Program-made: the position numbers and the translations under genes
Shown: positions 7,089 to 7,702 of the stretch, piece by piece
Position numbering within the stretch: position 1 is the stretch's first letter
Layout of the letters: every line of letters starts with the position of its first letter
Notes under the pieces: generated by a model
The model's database searches: none
What the model was told of the DNA's origin: nothing
The model's input: the letters and a program-made list of their open reading frames with translations, nothing else
Assembly: GCA_030593785.1 (NCBI GenBank)
Contig: JAUVGM010000102.1
Span: forward strand, 1-7,702
Direction of reading: 5' to 3'
Source of the DNA: Gammaproteobacteria bacterium
GTDB taxonomy: Bacteria > Pseudomonadota > Gammaproteobacteria > UBA6429 > Thiohalophilaceae
DNA length: 7,702 nucleotides

Positions 7089-7127
7089 GAGGCCACTTTA
7101 TGTTTCACGGTATTCGTGAATGGTCTC
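7089..7127 (-). promoter_or_regulatory. palindrome / hairpin in the yciB leader
   Basis: TTCACG (7104-7109) and CGTGAA (7115-7120) are perfect inverted copies around a five-base centre. Just outside, GAGGCCA (7089-7095) and TGGTCTC (7121-7127) can pair over seven positions with one mismatch that is G-U on one strand. In the yciB transcript this would form a two-part hairpin about 32 bases before the start codon. As DNA, TTCACG-N5-CGTGAA has the symmetry of a dimeric repressor site. I do not recognise the regulator. Confidence 0.4.
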
Positions 7128-7167
7128 AATGTAATATTGGTTTATTGGTTAGCTCTGTCTAGTGGCA

Positions 7168-7173
7168 ATTATA
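7168..7173 (-). promoter_or_regulatory. yciB: -10 box of the probable yciB promoter
   Basis: The minus strand reads TATAAT exactly, followed by TGCCAC. The expected -35 place (about 7190-7196) reads GCATAT or CGCATA, a poor match; a TTGGCG lies 21 bases upstream, too far. Transcription from here would start near 7161 and give a leader of about 100 bases that includes the 7089-7127 hairpin. The -10 is strong but the promoter as a whole is unproven. Confidence 0.45.
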
Positions 7174-7361
7174 CCGTGATTTAACAGCAATATGCGCCAA
7201 GCTCGTCTCGGTTCAGAGTTATCTTGTCAGCAGAATTGGTTGTTTTTTCAGCAAATCTAAGTGTTTTGTTTTTAGCTAATTACGGCTTGAGACAGTATAA
7301 AGACTAATTTGTTTCAGTTGAATAGAGACTTTTACATGAGTCAGGTAGACTGCTTGCCATT

Positions 7362-7702
7362 ATGAATTTACGTTGTGATTTGCACAGTCATTCTACCGTA
7401 TCTGATGGCACATTAAGCCCAACAGAGCTGGTTGAACGCGCCCATGAAAAGGGAGTTGATGTCTTTGCTTTAACCGATCATGATGCGACTGAAGGTTTGA
7501 AAGAAGCGGCTCTTGCGGCAGATAAAGTAGGGATTCAGTTCGTTGCAGGAATAGAACTTTCTGTCACTTGGTCACATCAGACGTTTCACATTGTTGGCTT
7601 AGGTATTGATCCTGATAATGAAGTTTTAAATAAAGGCTTGATGGATTTACGCGATTTTCGAGGCCGCCGCGGTGAAGAGATTGCGAAAAAATTAGAGAAA
7701 GC
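7362..7702 (+). CDS. PHP-domain phosphoesterase, YciV/RNase AM (TrpH) family, 3' truncated
   Basis: The frame is open from ATG 7362 to the window edge, giving 113 N-terminal residues. It opens with CDLHSHSTVSDGTLSP, the first PHP motif (His8, His10, Asp15), continues with ALTDHDAT (Asp39, His40) and GIELS (Glu65), then HIVGLGID (His76). These are the metal ligands of the polymerase-and-histidinol-phosphatase fold. E. coli YciV, the closest match I know, is RNase AM, a 5'-3' exonuclease that trims 5' ends of rRNA precursors and also acts on 3',5'-nucleotide bisphosphates. The same activity is inferred, not shown. The start fits the family, but no good Shine-Dalgarno sequence precedes it; a nine-codon frame ending in an ATGA overlap may supply ribosomes. 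It diverges from yciB, an arrangement seen in related genomes. About the last 60% of the gene lies outside the window. Confidence 0.93.
   Translation, partial: MNLRCDLHSHSTVSDGTLSPTELVERAHEKGVDVFALTDHDATEGLKEAALAADKVGIQFVAGIELSVTWSHQTFHIVGLGIDPDNEVLNKGLMDLRDFRGRRGEEIAKKLEK

Larger units (their letters stand above)
7058..7361. other. divergent intergenic control region between yciB and the PHP gene
   Basis: These 304 bases separate two genes transcribed away from each other, so both promoters should be here. On the minus side I see a perfect TATAAT and a palindromic hairpin, listed separately. On the plus side a TATAAA (7296-7301) precedes the PHP gene by 60 bases, but no -35 lies at a normal distance. 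A nine-codon ATG frame (7336-7365) ends overlapping the PHP start. I found no tRNA, other RNA gene or long reading frame. Confidence 0.6.

Noticed and set aside
7287..7301. TTGAGA plus TATAAA as a promoter of the PHP gene
   Set aside because: The two elements are only three bases apart, so they cannot be a -35/-10 pair.

Overview
This is an ordinary chromosomal stretch of an AT-rich gammaproteobacterium. The evidence is the sequence style of LigA, YciB and the PHP protein, and the arrangement of a yciB-yciI-ppiC block divergent from a YciV/RNase AM-type gene. The genus cannot be fixed from the window. I see no phage, plasmid, CRISPR or defence genes, and no clearly new multi-gene system.

Layout. 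From 1 to 1932 (+) lies ligA, NAD+-dependent DNA ligase, lacking only about 25 N-terminal residues at the window edge. A small soluble protein of unknown function, possibly STAS/SpoIIAA-like, follows at 2041-2445 (+). An ABC-2 type exporter follows: an ATPase (2513-3397, TTG start) and a six-helix permease (3599-4618). Between the two exporter genes sits a 150-bp nested palindromic repeat (3430-3579) that looks like a MITE-like element. Its ends are TGTTATTGCG / CGCAATGACA and its inner arms are GCAATCTC / GAGATTGC.

On the minus strand, converging on the permease and overlapping its end by 14 bp, is a NodB-type polysaccharide deacetylase (4605-5247). Its catalytic TFDDGP motif lies in a different frame from the rest of the domain. 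One extra A in a four-A run explains this, so it is either a recent pseudogene or a one-base sequence error. A strong bidirectional hairpin terminator (5286-5313) separates it from the minus-strand cluster yciB (6461-7057), yciI (6160-6459) and ppiC (5332-6132). A 304-bp divergent control region (7058-7361) holds a perfect TATAAT facing yciB and a palindromic hairpin in the presumed yciB leader. The PHP-domain phosphoesterase gene (7362-7702, +) runs off the right edge.

How the genes relate. The ATPase and permease form one exporter of unknown substrate, and the small upstream gene may be co-transcribed with it. YciB (membrane, envelope/septum), YciI (small soluble enzyme-like protein) and the secreted PpiC-type foldase are neighbours in many gammaproteobacteria and are probably one transcription unit here, ended by the 5286-5313 terminator. 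The most useful observations are the frameshifted deacetylase, the palindromic repeat inside the ABC operon, and the replacement of the usual first catalytic His by Gln in the PpiC protein.
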